Below the pieces are notes generated by a model. It was not told the DNA's origin, did not search any database, and saw only the letters and a list, made by a program, of their open reading frames with translations. A stretch of DNA of 16,237 nucleotides from DATFCK01 sp045809745 (GTDB taxonomy: Bacteria > Verrucomicrobiota > Verrucomicrobiia > Chthoniobacterales > UBA10450). The position numbers were made by a program, and so were the translations under genes. The DNA is taken from the NCBI GenBank assembly GCA_045809745.1, contig JBJMXE010000093.1, positions 1 to 16,237 on the forward strand, given 5' to 3'. Positions 14,334-16,237 of the stretch are shown piece by piece. How positions within the stretch are numbered: position 1 is the stretch's first letter; each line of letters opens with the position of its first letter.

Positions 14334-15929
14334 ATGAAGAAAGAGAAGCCGGACCTGACAAAGAAGGTGCACGACGTTCCGCATAAGCCCGGTGTGTACT
14401 TAATGCGCGACCGGTTCAACCGCGTGATCTACGTCGGGAAAGCGCGGGACCTTCGTAAGCGGGTTTCGTCATACTTCATGCCTTCGAAGCTTGCCGTCGC
14501 TGATCTCAAGACGCGGGCAATGCTCGACGCGGTGTGGGATTTCGAGACACACGTAGTGCGAAGCGAAGCCGAATCGGTGCTTCTGGAAGGCAAACTGATC
14601 AAGGAATATCGGCCGCGCTACAACATTTCGTTCCGGGACGACAAACGGTTCCTGCTGGTCAAAGTGGATTTAGGTGAGGAATGGCCGCGCTTCCGACTGG
14701 CCCGATTCAAGAAGGACGATTCGGCGCGTTATTTCGGCCCCTACGCGCATGCCGGCGCCTTACGTCAGACCTTGAATTTCATGCGCAAAAAATTTGGTGT
14801 GCTGACATTCGGCCGCGGCGCGCCGACTGAACGCGAACTGAAATCGTCGACCTATCAGGTGCCGGTTCGGCTCAGTGAAATCACCAAAGATCAGTATCGG
14901 TCGCGTGTGGAAGAGGCGATGGAGTTCCTGGAGGGACATTCGCGAGAACTGATCGGGGCGCTGGAAGAAGAAATGCGGAAAGCGGCAGAGAAGATGGATT
15001 TCGAAAAAGCCGCCGAGTTGCTGAACATGGTGGCCGATCTTCGCAGTACCACGAAGCCGACGCGCCGATTCACGCGCGGGAGCCTGCCAAGCACGATCGA
15101 CCCACTGGCTGATGTGAAGGCTCTGGCGGATGCGCTTCAACTACCGCGCGTGCCGACGGTCATGGAATGTTTCGACATCTCGAATATTTCCACCACCCAT
15201 GTGGTCGCCTCGATGGTTTGCTTTCGCAATGGCCAGCCGGACAAGGACTGCTATCGTCGATATCGGGTTCGAACGGTAAAAGGCCAGGATGATTTCGCCA
15301 GCATGGCTGAAGTCGTTAGGCGACGTTATTCACGTGTTCTACTCGAAGCGAGAGAAGCCAATCCAGAAATCGCCGAATTCTCGCAGGAAAACCCTAACGA
15401 CGCGCTGAACAGAATCGAACAAACGTCGAACACATTGCGGCCGCCAACCGATGAATACGAACTCAAGGTAGCCGAAGACGCAGTTCCGTTTGTCCGGCTA
15501 CCCGATTTAATCATCGTCGACGGCGGAAAGGGGCAGCTCTCGTCCGCCTGCAAAGAACTGCAACGACTTGGCCTGCACGACCTGCCAATCATTGGTTTGG
15601 CCAAAGAGCGTGAGGAGATTTACCGGCCCGGCCGGGCGCTTCCGCTGCAGTTACCGCTGGATTCCGGCGCGCTACGTTTGCTTCAACGCATCCGCGATGA
15701 AGCGCACCGGTTCGCAAACACTTATCACCAGCTCTTAATGAAGAAGCGGATCGGTGAAAGCATTCTCGATGACTGCCCCGGCGTGAGCCAGAATCGCAAG
15801 AATCTTCTGCTGCGAAAATTCGGTTCCGTTAGCCGGTTACGAAAGGCGAGTGTCGAGCAGATCGCCAGCACGGAAGGAATCGGGCCGAAGCTGGCGGAGG
15901 ACGTTCACCGGTTCCTGCAGCGGCATTAA
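14334..15929 (+). CDS. uvrC: Excinuclease ABC subunit C (UvrC), divergent compact form
   Basis: UvrC makes the dual incisions around bulky DNA lesions in nucleotide excision repair with UvrA and UvrB. At 531 residues it is shorter than the common ~600. The GIY-YIG nuclease is intact (GVYLM 20-24, IYVGKA 32-37, E85, N97). RYFGPY follows at 132-137, then a UVR-type UvrB-binding segment (about 205-240, DFEKAAELLNMVADLR). The second, RNase H-like nuclease is intact (FDISN with D281, DDFASM 319-324, VDGGKGQ with D396, DEAHRFA with H458), and the C-terminal HhH pair ends at GIGPKLAEDV. Three deviations: no cysteine before residue 279, so the usual Fe-S cysteines are absent; about 100 residues between the UVR motif and second nuclease are missing; and about 50 extra residues sit at 337-386. 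The ATG at 14334 starts right before the conserved KPGVYLM; an ATG at 14229 is less likely. Confidence 0.93.
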   Translation: MKKEKPDLTKKVHDVPHKPGVYLMRDRFNRVIYVGKARDLRKRVSSYFMPSKLAVADLKTRAMLDAVWDFETHVVRSEAESVLLEGKLIKEYRPRYNISFRDDKRFLLVKVDLGEEWPRFRLARFKKDDSARYFGPYAHAGALRQTLNFMRKKFGVLTFGRGAPTERELKSSTYQVPVRLSEITKDQYRSRVEEAMEFLEGHSRELIGALEEEMRKAAEKMDFEKAAELLNMVADLRSTTKPTRRFTRGSLPSTIDPLADVKALADALQLPRVPTVMECFDISNISTTHVVASMVCFRNGQPDKDCYRRYRVRTVKGQDDFASMAEVVRRRYSRVLLEAREANPEIAEFSQENPNDALNRIEQTSNTLRPPTDEYELKVAEDAVPFVRLPDLIIVDGGKGQLSSACKELQRLGLHDLPIIGLAKEREEIYRPGRALPLQLPLDSGALRLLQRIRDEAHRFANTYHQLLMKKRIGESILDDCPGVSQNRKNLLLRKFGSVSRLRKASVEQIASTEGIGPKLAEDVHRFLQRH

Positions 15930-16011
15930 CAAGGTCGAGAATTCGCCATTGAAAGATATCAGCTGAACGTTGAGCGTCTCTTCCGCACTTCCGTCGATTC
16001 TCACCCACTCC

Positions 16012-16237
16012 TTGAAATTGATCTGGGTCAAACCGCACAGTCTGTGGCTCACGCTCGCCTTATTGGTGGGCGGACCGATGTTGCGCGCCCAATCAACGTC
16101 TGCAACCGTGGCACCTTCGCCGGCCGCCAGCCCGGCATCAGAAGAAGAGACGATCGTTCCAACTTTTGAAACCCAAAAGCTGGCGCGCACTTACATGCTG
16201 GATGTGCCTGCGCCACGCGGCTTGATCACCGACCGTA
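16012..16237 (+). CDS. Penicillin-binding protein 2-like transpeptidase, N-terminal part (3' end outside window)
   Basis: The frame is open from a stop at 15964 to the end of the window. From a TTG at 16012 it reads as a basic n-region (KLIWVKPHS), a hydrophobic core (LWLTLALLVGG) and a signal-peptide-like end (MLRAQ, about residue 27). A Ser/Ala/Pro-rich spacer follows, then FETQKLARTYMLDVPAPRGLITDR. The last block closely matches the start of the PBP dimerisation domain (APRGxIxDR) in class B penicillin-binding proteins of the MrdA/PBP2 type, which cross-link peptidoglycan. No ATG precedes the signal sequence in this frame; the only ATG (16078) would cut it off. TTG at 16012 is therefore the best start, although TTG at 15970 or 16018 is possible. 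The gene lies 82 bp after uvrC on the same strand. The catalytic domain is not in the window, so the subfamily is inferred. Confidence 0.7.
   Translation, partial: MKLIWVKPHSLWLTLALLVGGPMLRAQSTSATVAPSPAASPASEEETIVPTFETQKLARTYMLDVPAPRGLITDR

Noticed and set aside
15325..15335. DnaA-box-like sequence TTATTCACG
   Set aside because: A single near-match inside the uvrC coding region, without clustering; expected by chance.
1..16237. CRISPR arrays, tRNA or rRNA genes, insertion sequences, toxin-antitoxin or defence systems
   Set aside because: No regularly spaced repeats, tRNA-like cloverleaf ends, transposase motifs or paired small genes of those kinds were found.

Overview
The window is a compact, moderately GC-rich stretch of bacterial chromosome made almost entirely of housekeeping genes. 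It comes from a diderm (Gram-negative) cell: there is an LPS-type family 9 glycosyltransferase, a lipobox lipoprotein, a DUF374 acyltransferase and cell-wall penicillin-binding enzymes. The gene set, the near absence of Shine-Dalgarno motifs and the style of the proteins would fit Verrucomicrobiota (Spartobacteria/Chthoniobacterales-like). That placement is an inference from general impression, not from a diagnostic marker. No prophage, transposase, CRISPR array, tRNA, rRNA or defence system was seen.

Layout. Positions 1-1886 hold the 3' part of dnaA followed by dnaN, both on the plus strand: the replication-initiation pair. Converging on them is a minus-strand operon (4901 down to 1903): miaB, a five-helix membrane protein of unknown role, and a GT9 glycosyltransferase. 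After a 333-bp divergent gap come mtnP (methionine salvage) and a tiny lipoprotein on the plus strand. These converge on a minus-strand pair, a VOC/glyoxalase-like protein and an S11 D-Ala-D-Ala carboxypeptidase-like protein with a charged low-complexity linker. From 8074 a plus-strand run reads xylB-like kinase, ubiX, DUF374 acyltransferase and folD, with overlapping or very close junctions. A geranylgeranyl-reductase-type flavoprotein (minus) converges on folD and diverges from an M50 site-2 protease with a CBS pair. The window ends with uvrC and the first ~75 codons of a PBP2-like transpeptidase that starts on TTG.

How they work together. The genes cover DNA replication (dnaA, dnaN), DNA repair (uvrC), tRNA modification (miaB), one-carbon and methylthioadenosine metabolism (folD, mtnP), prenyl-FMN supply (ubiX), envelope lipid and glycan synthesis (GT9, DUF374) and peptidoglycan shaping (S11 enzyme, PBP2). 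There is no sign of one dedicated system.

Most worth a second look: (1) a structurally divergent UvrC with no cysteines in the usual Fe-S region, a missing inter-domain segment and a novel insertion, but intact catalytic residues; (2) a palindrome that supplies the stop codons of two converging genes; (3) a long inverted repeat between the lipoprotein and carboxypeptidase genes; (4) MiaB with Ile in place of the near-invariant Asn of the GQNVN motif; (5) almost no ribosome binding sites, with -10-like hexamers unusually close to some start codons.
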